Shown in pieces: positions 10,839 to 21,905 of a stretch of 64,000 nucleotides of DNA. Source of the stretch: Scytalidium lignicola (Eukaryota > Ascomycota > Leotiomycetes). Both the position numbers and the translations under genes were made by a program. A model generated the notes under the pieces. It was not told where the DNA came from and ran no database searches. It was given only the letters and a program-made list of their open reading frames with translations. Each line of letters starts with the position of its first letter. The first letter of the stretch is position 1. Location of the stretch: NCBI GenBank assembly GCA_002812745.2, contig NCSJ02000043.1:1-64000 (forward strand). Direction: 5' to 3'.

Positions 10839-13135
10839 ATGGCGCACATGATGTATTCATCACAGCACCATGCGACAATGGGGCCCCCACAGAAACCAGA
10901 GACGTTTATGTTGAGTAGCGAAGCTCAGCAGAGTCTTCCACAAGATGCCCAAGTGGCTTTGCAACAAGTTGATAACCGTATGTTGCCCGTGGTGCCGTGC
11001 TTTCTATTTTTTTTNATCCTGCAATTGTCGCTAACAAAGTATTTTTTGGTAGTGAAATACTTTTTAATATCTGCTCCTGTTGACTGGACGCCGGACCAAT
11101 ATATCCGACGATTTCTTCTTCCAACTGGAGAATACGTTTCTTGCGTGTTATGGTAAGTTTGGCGTCCCCCTGAGAAGAAAAAAAAAGGAGGGTAAATTGC
11201 GGGTAACCTGGAGACTAACAAAATCTAGGAATAACCTCTTTCACATTTCTGGCACCGATATTGTACGATGCCTTTCTTTCCGTTTCCAAGCTTTCGGCCG
11301 ACCGGTGAAGAACTCAAAGAAATTTGAGGAAGGTATCTTCTCCGATTTACGAAACTTGAAGTCGGGGACCGACGCGTCTCTTGAGGAGCCCAAGAGTGCG
11401 TTCTTGGATTTTCTCTACAAGAACAACTGCATCCGAACACAAAAGAAGCAAAAGGTCTTCTACTGGTACAGCGTACCACATGACCGACTCTTTCTCGACG
11501 CACTCGAGCGCGACCTGAAGAGGGAGAAAATGGGCCAGGAGGCCACGACGGTTGCCGTCAACGAGCCAGCTCTTTCCTTCGAATTCGACTCTTCCCAGTC
11601 GCTATTTGAGCAGCTCACAAAGGCTCAACAGGCCAACACATCGTCATTCAATGCCACACAATCTTCCTTTCCTCACTCAGAATCAACCTCACCAGTGATG
11701 CGATCGATGGACTCGATGCCTCCTCCCCAGATGATTCCACAGGCAATGACCATGCCTGAAGACCTTAACCCCATGGCTGCGTATCAACAAATGGCTATGG
11801 CTCCAACGATGGCACATCAAGTAGTGAAGAGAGAAACAGCAGACTTTGGACGTGTTCAGTACAATCAGAACGGTGTGCCGATCTCGCAAACACACCAGCG
11901 ACACGCTTCCATGCCTGCGTTTGGCCTGGAGTACTCTCCCGCTCCATCGTTTGTCTCCTCGCATTATGAAGACTACAGTACCCGTGGCATTTCTTTTGAG
12001 CCAATTACACCACCCCAGCAGGCCTTGGGGATGGGTGCTGAGCCAGCATACATTGCAAACGAGGAGACCGGTCTCTACACAGCCATTCCCGACCATATGG
12101 CTGGCGTTAATGGTCTTCACGGCATGATGACCCTCCCACCATCAAACTTGGCTGGTCCACAATTTGCTCAAGCTCGAGGATTTGCTGGAAACAACGTGTA
12201 CTCAGTCATTGAGGGGTCTCCGACCTACAAGCAGCGTCGACGCAGATCGTCTATTCCTCCAGGAATTTCTGCCATGGTTGCTGCCAATGCTACACAGCAG
12301 GCACACGCTGCTCACAGACCTTCGGACTTGAGGAGATCTGTCTCCCATTCAGTTGGACAAGTCACTGAGGGTGAAGAGAGTGAAAACAACTCCCCTCCTG
12401 GTCTAACCTACAGCTCTCAAGTCCAACAGATGGCTCAACATCACAAAGAGCTGCTGGAGATGTCTCGACATGGTACACCGCTTGAGACTATTGAAGACAA
12501 CGAGCCTCTAAACACGATGACGCTTCAACAAAATGACTACAGCCAGCTGTCTGGCGAGGAGCTTTCTGGAGAGGGTTCTCTTAACAACTCTCCAGATCGA
12601 CGACACATTCATAGTCATCCATCTGGTGGTGTAGTACGGCGAGCACGCAGCGCTACAATGATGGAATTGGGTCCTTATCCTCAGAAGTCTCACTCCTGCC
12701 CAATTCCAACTTGTGGTCGCCTTTTCAAGCGTTTAGAGCATCTTAAGCGGTAAGCGGAAATCTACTGTCTGTTACTTTGGTAAAATAAAAAACTAATATC
12801 CTTTCCTTAGACACGTCCGCACTCATACCCAAGAGAGACCGTACATCTGCCCACATTGCAACAAGGCCTTCTCTCGCTCTGACAACCTCGCCCAGCACCG
12901 ACGTATCCACGATCGCGGTGATGGAACTGAGGGCCCTTACACTTCTTTCTCCGGAGAGGAAGAAGAGTATGAGGGAGAGGAGAACCTTGGATCCCTTGGA
13001 GATGAAGACTCTCCAAACTCGGATACCGGCTTCTTCGCTGGGATGCCGAGCATGTCTACTTCGATGAATGGAAACGGTATAGCGGCTCCGAGTCAGCTGA
13101 TCAACACTCAACAATTAATGCAGCAGAGTATATGA
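10839..13135 (+). CDS. ste12: STE12 family transcription factor (STE homeodomain plus two C2H2 zinc fingers)
   Basis: Nuclear factor acting below the mating/invasive-growth MAP kinase in filamentous fungi. Exons 10839-10977, 11053-11152, 11229-12749 and 12811-13135 give 694 residues with consistent phases. The STE DNA-binding domain runs from about residue 47 to 155 ([60 protein letters not shown]). The middle is Gln/Ser/Pro-rich with a basic RRRRSS patch. Two C2H2 fingers follow: C570, C575, H588, H592 and C600, C603, H616, H620, then an acidic tail. C-terminal fingers are the filamentous-fungal form and are absent from yeast Ste12. The third intron splits finger 1 immediately before H588. 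Upstream is an unusually long ATG-free leader. Identification is very secure. Confidence 0.97.
12750..12810 (+). other. STE12 intron 3, inside zinc finger 1
   Basis: 61-base intron (GTAAGC to TTAG). If retained, the reading frame meets TAA at 12751-12753 after one completed codon. That gives a 587-residue protein with only half of finger 1 and no finger 2. Confidence 0.85.
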
Positions 13136-14835
13136 AGACTGGATATGCTTAGACTGCATGGCCTTAAGCGTTCATCTGCATGAAAATATTTCATTGGTTT
13201 TTTTAATTTATTGCATAGCTTGCTTGCGCTTTTGTTATTCTTCTCGTCTATTTCTAGGGGGCTCGGACCTTATGGTTGGTGGATATGATACCATGTATGG
13301 TTCTCGGTTTTATTTTCATCTTTTTATTTTAGTTTGACNTTTTTCTCAACTTCTCTGGCGCTCAATGATACTCATGCATGAGATGAGACCGGGTTTTATT
13401 TATTGATGGTTATCTTTTTTGGCTTATATTTTTGCGCATTTGTTTGCGATTCTTTTTTTATTCTTATTTTTTTGGTGGGTTTTGACGGGTGGGTGGAAAG
13501 CCGGGAATTCGGAATCTGGCCTGGTTTTCAAGCGGTGGATCAATCGTCCTCTTTTTCATTTGTTGTTCTTTACGGGCATGGCATTATCAAACGAAAGCGC
13601 GCGCCAGCAAAAAAGATGAGCTAGATTTTCAGTGGAAATGGGAAGAACGTTTACATCTTTGCGAAAACAGAATTGCGTTCATACTCGATGGCCAGTGCTG
13701 CCATTGAAGGGGCAGGCTGGCTACTCAGCTTGAAAGAACTTGGAAACTGATCTTGGCTAGTTTGCTCTCTGTCAGCAGATCGAGCATCTAGGCAGCAGTC
13801 ATTTGCTTGCAGCATTGCTTTCCGTCGTTTGGGAGCTGGGGATTAGGACCTCTTACAAAAGTTGTTCACTGGGGGATATCTCGAGTAATCTTGTATAAAA
13901 TAGCGCGGAGATGAAAGTTATAGACTGAAATTACAGCCTTGTATGCTCTTTTCATCATTGGTTTATAATACTGTACTCCGTACGTCATTTGAATATCTAT
14001 CGCCGATGTGTAGTCCAATTATGCTGCTTCTTGTTGAAGATTTAATCCTGATGTGGTTTTGGTTTTGGTTTTGTTTACTCCGTACGGAGTAAGATGATGC
14101 TTCATCTTCATGTTCAACGGAGAAAACTTGCCCCGTACCACACCTTTTTATCCGGAATACCGGACCGGTTGTAGAAGATCAATATGCATCAGGAACACGT
14201 CCTGGACCTTCTAACTGGTAGATTACTTTCTATTCTCCTCATTTCAAACCCCACTCTGGTCCCTACTGACGACCCGAAGAACTACCGCCGCCCCGAAAGA
14301 TGTACCTTTCTAGCTGGTAATTCGATGCCAACAGAGAAAAGTCCCGAAGAATAACCGCCCCCTCCAACCCTCTTCGTCCTTACTCCCATATGAGACCATA
14401 CGAAAAGGCAGGTGGCGGTGTTGCCCTTCTTTCACCGGATTCCATTTGTTGTAAAAGACACATGCAGGAAAAAAAAAGTTGTGGGAGTCGACCTCATATG
14501 TGTTTACATTGATCGGCGTCTGATGTCTTTTTTCTCTCTTCCCCCCCTCTCTCTCTTTCCTTGTTAGTGGAACCAAGAGTGAGAATGGGCTGGGTCTCAC
14601 CAGGCATTTGGGATTGAAACCTGTCTTTCGAGTAAAGCACACACCATTTTGAGTGCGGGGGTCTTTTTTCCCCATCTCCAATCTTAGTTTGAGGATCTGG
14701 GATTAGGTTTTAGTATTTATATAAGTAGGGACCACCGTCACACCTCTCTTTCCCTTCTTTTCTTCTCAATTCATTTTCCACTTTCCTCCGTGTGTTACCT
14801 CTTAGACCTCTTTTATTACCTTCTTCCTTTTTATC
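13136..14835. other. intergenic between STE12 and GH3
   Basis: No gene seen. It is T-rich after STE12 (13190-13500), with an N near 13339. The palindrome ACTCCGTACGGAGT lies at about 14076-14089, and a related half-site ACTCCGTAC at about 13974. A TATA-like TATTTATATAAG at 14714-14725 lies about 110 bases before the GH3 start and may be its core promoter. Confidence 0.5.
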
Positions 14836-17673
14836 ATGGCTGCTATAGACGTAGAAGACGTGCTCTCAAAGTTATCAGTCGAGGAGAAGATCTCTCTCCT
14901 TTCAGGTCTGGCTTACTTAACCCCCCCAATAACGAATTCAAAACATCGAGAGTAAATCAGCTGACCAACCTGTTTCCCAGGCATTGACTTCTGGCATACC
15001 AAAGCCCTTCCCAAGTATGGAGTCCCTTCACTCAGATTATCAGACGGCCCCAACGGCGTCCGCGGCACGAGGTTCTTCAACGGCATCCGCGCCGCCTGTT
15101 CCCGTGCGGCACCGCCCTCGGTGCAACTTGGGATGTCCCGCTCCTCGAGGAAGCCGGCGTCGTCATGGGCCATGAAGCTATCGCCAAAGGCGCCCATGTC
15201 ATCCTCGGTCCAACGATCAACATGCAGCGTTCCCCGCTCGGAGGTCGCGGCTTCGAAAGTCTGAGTGAGGACCCGGTGCTAGCTGGTTTGGGAGCCGCCG
15301 CGTTGGTGCGAGGTATCCAGAAGACCGGGGTGCAGGCTACAATTAAGCACTTTGTGTGTAATGACCAGGAGCATGAGAGGAATGCGGTTGATGTTCGGAT
15401 TACGGAGAGGGCGCTGAGGGAGATTTATGCTTTGCCTTTTCAGATTGTTGTTAAAGAGGGTAGACCTGGTGCGTTTATGACGGCTTATAATAAGGTTAAT
15501 GGGACGCATGTTAGTGAGAATCCGGAGATTGTGGAGAAGATCTTGAGAGGGGAGTGGGGTTGGAAGGGGCTGGTTATGAGTGACTGGTATGTTAAAACTC
15601 TCTCNTTTTTCTCTCTCTCTCTAAAAGAAGGGAAATTATTTGCTTGATTAAGTGATAAGCTTTTGTTGCTTTTGTTTAATAACTAATAATACGAGACAGG
15701 TTTGGGACATATTCTACTACCGGAGCGATCAAAGCAGGCCTTGACCTCGAAATGCCAGGGCCTTCTGTTTGGCGCACTAACATGCTGGGACACGCTGTAG
15801 CTACAGCAAAAGTGCCGCTTCATATCCTGGATGAGCGAGCTCGTTCGGTTCTCTCATTTGTGAATTCCTGCGCTGCCTCTGGAGTCCCTGAGAATGGGAA
15901 AGAGACAACCAGAGATGCTCCTGAGACTGCTGCGCTTTTGAGGAAGATTGGTGGTGACTCGATTGTGTTGATGAAGAATGAGGGGAGTCTACTTCCTTTA
16001 AGCAAGGATAAGAAGGTATTTTCTCCTCGCTTTGATTTGGAGAACCTATATTCTTGACTATTTTACTTACATTTGGTGTAAAAGACCTTGATCGTTGGCC
16101 CTAATGCTAAAATCTCAGCCTACCACGGCGGTGGCTCCGCTTCTCTGGCGGCATATTACGCGGTAACTCCGTTTGACGGCATATCGTCCAAGCTTTCCCG
16201 GCCAGCAACTTATACTGTAGGCTGCTACGCACATAAGGAACTTCCACTTCTAGGAACCCTCCTCAAGACCGACAAGGGCGAGCCAGGGGTAACATTCCGT
16301 GTGTACAACTTCCCACCAAGCAAAAAGGATCGGGAACTCTGTGACGAAGTTAGCTTAATAAAGTCTGAATTTCTGCTACCGGATTACAAATGCGACAAGT
16401 TGACTGGTGATCTCTGGTATGCTGATATAGAAGGGTATCTGACAGCTGAAGAAACTTGCGTTTTCGAGCTTGGGGTTTGCGTCTATGGAGCTGCGAAAGT
16501 CTTTGTGGATGATAAACTTGTCATCGATAATGAGACCTCCCAGAAACAAGGAACAGCATTCTTTGGTTGTGCAACTATTGAGGAGAAGGGTTCTGTCAAC
16601 TTAGAGAAGGGGAAGAAATATCATGTGAAGGTTGAGTTCACCAGTGCGCCCGCATCCAAGCTAGATACCGCTGGACATGTGAATTTTGGCGGTGGTGCTC
16701 TGAGGATTGGCGGTGCAAAGGTCATTGATGCTGAGCAGGAGATTAAACACGTTGTTGAACTCGCAAAAGAGGCCGACCAGGTAATCGTCTGTGCTGGGCT
16801 GAATGTAAGTGTGCCCTCGATTCTCTCGTATATTTTCCTTCCTATTACGTACTTCTCTGAAATTAAACTTACGTATTTCATCAGGCCGACTGGGAGACTG
16901 AAGGCTCCGATCGTGATAATATGAATCTGCCGGGCTACATGGATGCCCTCATATCAGCAGTCGTATCTGCAAATCCTCGTACTGCAGTAGTAATGCAATC
17001 TGGAACTCCAGTACGCATGCCATGGGTTAACGAGGTGCCTTCTCTCATCCACGCCTGGTATGGTGGCAATGAGACCGGAAACGCCATTGCGGATGTCTTA
17101 TTCGGTGACACTAACCCTTCAGCAAAACTACCGCTGTCCTTCCCAAAGAGATTACAGGATAATCCCGCATATCTCAGTTTCCGTTCCGAAAGAGGCCGAA
17201 CGTTATACGGAGAGGATATATATATTGGGTATAGATGGTACGAAAGTATCGAACTTCCTGCATTATTTCCTTTCGGCCATGGACTCTCATACACTACCTT
17301 CGCCTTTTCAAATCTACAGATTGAGAAATCAGAGGAGAAACTAAACGTTACCGTTTCCATCTCAAACACGGGCAAGGTTGCAGGAGCACAAGTCGCACAA
17401 GTATACATCTCACAGAAGAACCCTAGTATAAGGCGACCCGTAAAGGAACTCAAAGGGTTCAAAAAGGTGTATTTGGAACCCGGTGAGGTGAAGGAGGTGA
17501 AGATCGAGATGGACTTGAAGTATGCGGTTAGTTTCTGGGACGAGGTCAGGAGTGCATGGATTATGGAGAAGGATGAGTATGAGGTTCTTCTGAGCGATAG
17601 TAGTGCGCTTGGGGATGGGTCATTGAAAGGGAAGTTTGAGGTGCAGAAGACCACATGGTGGAATGGGTTGTAA
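14836..17673 (+). CDS. GH3 beta-glucosidase with PA14 insert, one-base frame break
   Basis: Hydrolyses terminal beta-D-glucosyl groups. Exons 14836-14905, 14981-15586, 15700-16015, 16085-16804 and 16885-17673 give about 833 residues, the normal size for this subfamily. Landmarks in order: [53 protein letters not shown] with nucleophile Asp about residue 225, a PA14 insert at about 400-560 ([20 protein letters not shown]), then [20 protein letters not shown] and a fibronectin-III-like end. No signal peptide, so it is probably intracellular. In exon 2 the frame slips at 15099-15100: one T is missing, and restoring it reads [16 protein letters not shown]. The exon 2-3 junction phase independently requires that base. 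Intron 1 has the unusual donor GTCTGG. A sequencing error in TTCCC is likelier than true loss because everything downstream is intact. Confidence 0.92.
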
Positions 17674-18187
17674 TGGCTGAGATATACTTAGTATTCTCGA
17701 TTTTCACATTCTTTCAATAAGGAAATAAAATAATGACATATAATATATTTAAGGTTGATTATATGTAATCTATATTTTCATGGTTAATTTGACCAGCACA
17801 AATATTGTAGATTTACTTGGAAGCTAAAAAGGTGAAGTTGCTGTTGCCAAGACCTGATGCGGCTTAGCGCGCAGCAACCACTAGCGTGGATCAACCCCGG
17901 CCAATTGTTGTCCTTTCACGTTGCGCGGAACTTTGTATCACTTTTTTGATATAAACGTTATTGCTATAGCCCTTTCGTGATTAGAACCGCAACAGTCGGT
18001 TGTCTTCGTCGGCACACTCATCACTTTGCCAATCAACAGATGACCCATCATCGGTGAGAGCTACTTCCAGCTCTTTCAACTGTCGTTGCGCCTCGACCGC
18101 GCTCTGCTACCTACCTCACTGAGGCGCAAGGAAAGGCTAGCATCGACAAAACATCTCGATTCACGACCACACCGAGGATAAACAACC
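17674..18187. other. intergenic between GH3 and CTR9
   Basis: 514 bases. AT-rich on the GH3 side, CT-rich near the CTR9 start. No other feature seen. Confidence 0.5.
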
Positions 18188-21100
18188 ATGGCGAGTCTTC
18201 GAAACGGGCATGTGAATGGGAGGACCAATGGAGCTGATAGTTCTCATTCTGTGGGAGAGAGAATGGTCAGCAAGCGATTCTCTGATATCCCTTCGGCGAT
18301 CGACATCCCAGTGCAAGGTGAAGATGATGACCAGGCTGTCGAAGTTGACTTGGAGGATCTCCTCGATGACCCCACTGAGTTATGTACGCTGCTCGAAAAC
18401 GAAGGTGCAGCGCGCACCTACTGGATGACAGTTTCCCTCGCGTACGCCAAGCAGAAGAAAGTCGACCATGCGATCGAGATGCTTATAAAGGGTGGTAATG
18501 CCCTGAGAGGAGGTCAAAAGGAGAGATTGAGCATGCTGAGCTGTCTGTGCTGGTTATACTTGTGGAAGAGCAGGGAGGCTCCTCGAGTGGCACCGGAGAA
18601 TGCTCTGGTCTCAGAGGCCAAAACGAAAGAGTATTATCTACAGCTTTCGACTACGACGCTGAATGAGGCGTCGCGAATCAATCAAACATTCCCTCCTCTT
18701 TTCCTGGCTCGCGGGGTTCTTCAACTCCTTAAGGCGTCGCTGCAACCCCCGTCCAAATCTGCAGCACCAGGGGCGATCGACCCAGAGAAAGCAGAAATCT
18801 TACGGGCTGCTTTGAAATCATTCGAGGATGCAATTCGAGTTTCACAAGGTAGAAATATGATGGCGGTATTGGGAAAGTCAAGAGCATTGTTCTCGCTTGG
18901 AAAATATGCTGAAGCTCTCGAAGGCTACCAAGAGGCTTTATCCCAGATGCCGGATTTGGTGGATCCTGACCCACGGATAGGAGTTGGGTGTTGTTTCTGG
19001 CAGCTTGGATTCAAGGATGATGCAAAAATTGCTTGGGAACGTGCGTTGGAGATCAATCCTGATTCCAAGATTGCCAATATCCTGCTGGGTCTTTCCTATC
19101 TTGATCAGAGCAGCCATGTTCCAACTAATGGCCCGGAGTTTATCCAATTATACAAGAAGGCGATGACGGTGTACACGCAGAAAGCTTTCAAGCTTGATAA
19201 GGATCTACCGCTGACATCTGCGACATTTGCTGGATACTTCCTTTCACGGAAATCGTGGGCCAATGTTGACACTTTAGCCCACAAGGCAATCCAGTATACA
19301 GATGTTAACGCGATTGCAAGTGATGGATGGTACTTACTGGCGAGAAAAGAGCATTACGCTGAAGACTATAACCGAGCCAGCGATTATTACAGGCGAGCTG
19401 ATGAAGCTCGTGGTGGTGCTGATAGGGGTTATCTTCCTGCAAAGTTTGGCGCTGCACAACTCTCTGTTCTCAAGGGTGATTATGGCGAAGCAAAGTTGAG
19501 ATTGGAAAAGATCATTAAACAGTCTAAGAACATTGAAGCAATGATTCTCTTGGGAACACTCTATGCTGAAGAAGTATTCGCCAGCCAACAATCCGCCGTG
19601 AAGGAGGATAAATCAGCGGAATTCAAGAAAGCAGTTGGCTATCTTGAACAAGTCCGGACTTCATGGAAAGATCCCAACAAGCATCTCACTGCTGACGCTT
19701 CCGTTCTGTTGAATCTCGCCCGTCTCTACGAGAGTGAGAACCCTGAGAAGAGTCTGCAGTGCTTGCAGCAGGTAGAGCAGCTAGAGTTGGACCAAATTCC
19801 TGAAGAGGATCGGCCCACTAACACGGATGATGGGGTCGCATACAAAAATTCTCTTCGTGAAAATCTGCCACCTCAATTGTTGAACAATATCGGATGTTTC
19901 CACTACCAGTTTGAGAAGTACGATGAAGCCCGTGAGATGTTCCAAGCAGCTTTAAGTGCTTGCGTCAAAGCTGGTGAAAGGCAGGAAGGGATGGATACTG
20001 ATGCCTTGGTCACCACCATCAGTTTCAATTTAGGTCGCACATACGAAGCAAGTGGCCTCCTTGACGAAGCCACTACTGTATACGAGGGCTTATTAGGTCG
20101 TCATGACGATTATACGGATGCTAGGGCACGATTGGCATATATTGCGCTACGCCAAAATCCAGCTGATGAGGGTCCAAAAGTGGTGGCGAAACTCTATCAA
20201 AGCTCATCCACAGATCTTGAGGTGCGAGCTTTGTATGGATGGTATTTAGGGCGTGTATATTCTAGAAAACGAACTGGCAATATTGCTGAGGATCCGGAAC
20301 TTCGACATTATAAGCACACCCTGCAGAACTATGACAAGCATGATCGATATGCTTTGATTGGCATGGGAAATCTCTACTTAATTACTGCGCGAGAGATGCG
20401 ACGAGAAACTGAACAAGATAAGCAGAAACGGTCAAATATGTACCAGAAGGCAGTGGAGTTCTTTGATAAGGCTTTGCAGCTGGACCCCAAGAATGCTTAT
20501 GCTGCTCAAGGTATCGCTATCGCGCTTGTAGAAGACAAGAAGGATTACAAAACTGCTCTCTCAATATTTATCAAAGTGAGAGATACAGTCAAAGACCCTA
20601 GCGTCTTCGTGAACCTTGGTCATATTTTTGCAGAGTTACGACAGTTTTCAAAGGCAATTGAGCACTATGAGCTTGCTCTCGCGAAAGATCGAGCTCGTGA
20701 CCCTCAGCTTTTAGCTTGCCTTGGACGAACATGGCTTGCAAAGGGAAAAGCAGAGAAAAGCTTGCAAGCTTTCAAAAATGCTCTCGACTACTCATTAAAG
20801 GTTTGTTCACAATCTCAAGATGGATTGTCTAGTTACTAATAACTCTCAGGCTCTCGATGTTGCCCCTGAACAGATTCACTTCAAGTTCAATGTTGCCTTC
20901 GTGCAAATCCAGCTTGCGTCAATGATATACGCTATGCCAGAGATGCAACGGACGTTGGCTGAAGTTGAAGAGGCGGCTGCTGGCCTAGAGAAAGCCATAG
21001 AGTCTCTAGAGGCCATTGCTCAAAGTCCACAAACACCTTATCCTAAAAATGATATTGAACAGCGAGCGAACATGGCCCGAAATACCATGCGAAAACAACT

Positions 21101-21905
21101 TGAGCGAGCTATTCAAAGCCAAAGGGAGTATGAAGAGAAGAATGCTGAGCGTCTACAAGCTGCAAAAGAGGCGCGAGAGGCAGAACTGAGGAGACGTGAA
21201 GAGGTTAAGAAAGCTGCCCAGGAAGCTGAGCTCGAGAAAAAGCTGAAGATCGAGAAAGAGAGACGGCAAATCTCAGAAAGAGATCGCGAGCTAGCAGAGC
21301 AAAGGGCCGAGGAAGATAGGGCCAGAGAAGCAGCAGAGATGACCACGGATAGCGAGACCGGCGAAAGGATCAAACGAAAGAAGAAGACGAAGGCTGCAGG
21401 GAAGAGAAGGAAGAAGGAAGATGATGGCATCACGGACGATGAAGACAGTGGTGTTGAGGGTAAGAGGAAGAGTCGTGCAAAATCTAAGGGCAGTGGCGTT
21501 GATAGTGATGAGGAAAAGCCAAAGAAAAAGAGGAAATTGACCAAGAAAGGCACGGCGGTCAGCAGCAAGAAGTACAAGAGCAGCGAGATTGTTGTTGAGA
21601 GCGATAGCGATGCAGACAATGGTGCTGCTGATGCTGTCCAAGAGATGGATAATGATATCTTCGGGGGTGAAGATGATGCAGCGGACGACATGAACGTCGA
21701 TGCTGCCAGTGATGAAGAGGCTGTTGCACTCCCTGTGAAGCGCAAGGCCCGCAATAGGGTAATTGAGGATGACGATGAGGAGGAGGAAGAAGAGGAAGAA
21801 GAGGCTGTAGCGACCCCAGCAAAGGAAGATGCTGAGAACTCGTCTTTGACAGCAAATGATGATGCTCCTCCAGATACTCCTATGGCTGATTCGGATGATG
21901 AGTAG
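18188..21905 (+). CDS. CTR9: Paf1 complex subunit CTR9 (TPR protein)
   Basis: Scaffold subunit of the Paf1 complex, which travels with RNA polymerase II and supports histone H2B ubiquitylation and H3K4/K36 methylation. Two exons, 18188-20800 and 20850-21905, with a 49-base intron (branch TTACTAAT) give 1222 residues. The N-terminus carries VEVDLEDLLDDPTEL. TPR helices fill roughly residues 60-900 (for example SRALFSLGKYAEALEGYQEA and NLGHIFAELRQFSKAIEHYE). A coiled coil rich in Glu/Arg follows at about 960-1060. The C-terminal 160 residues alternate basic stretches (KRKKKTKAAGKRRKK) with acidic ones (DDDEEEEEEEEEE), as in other CTR9 proteins. The start was chosen because it heads the whole frame and the bases before it hold no alternative in-frame ATG. 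Confidence 0.95.
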
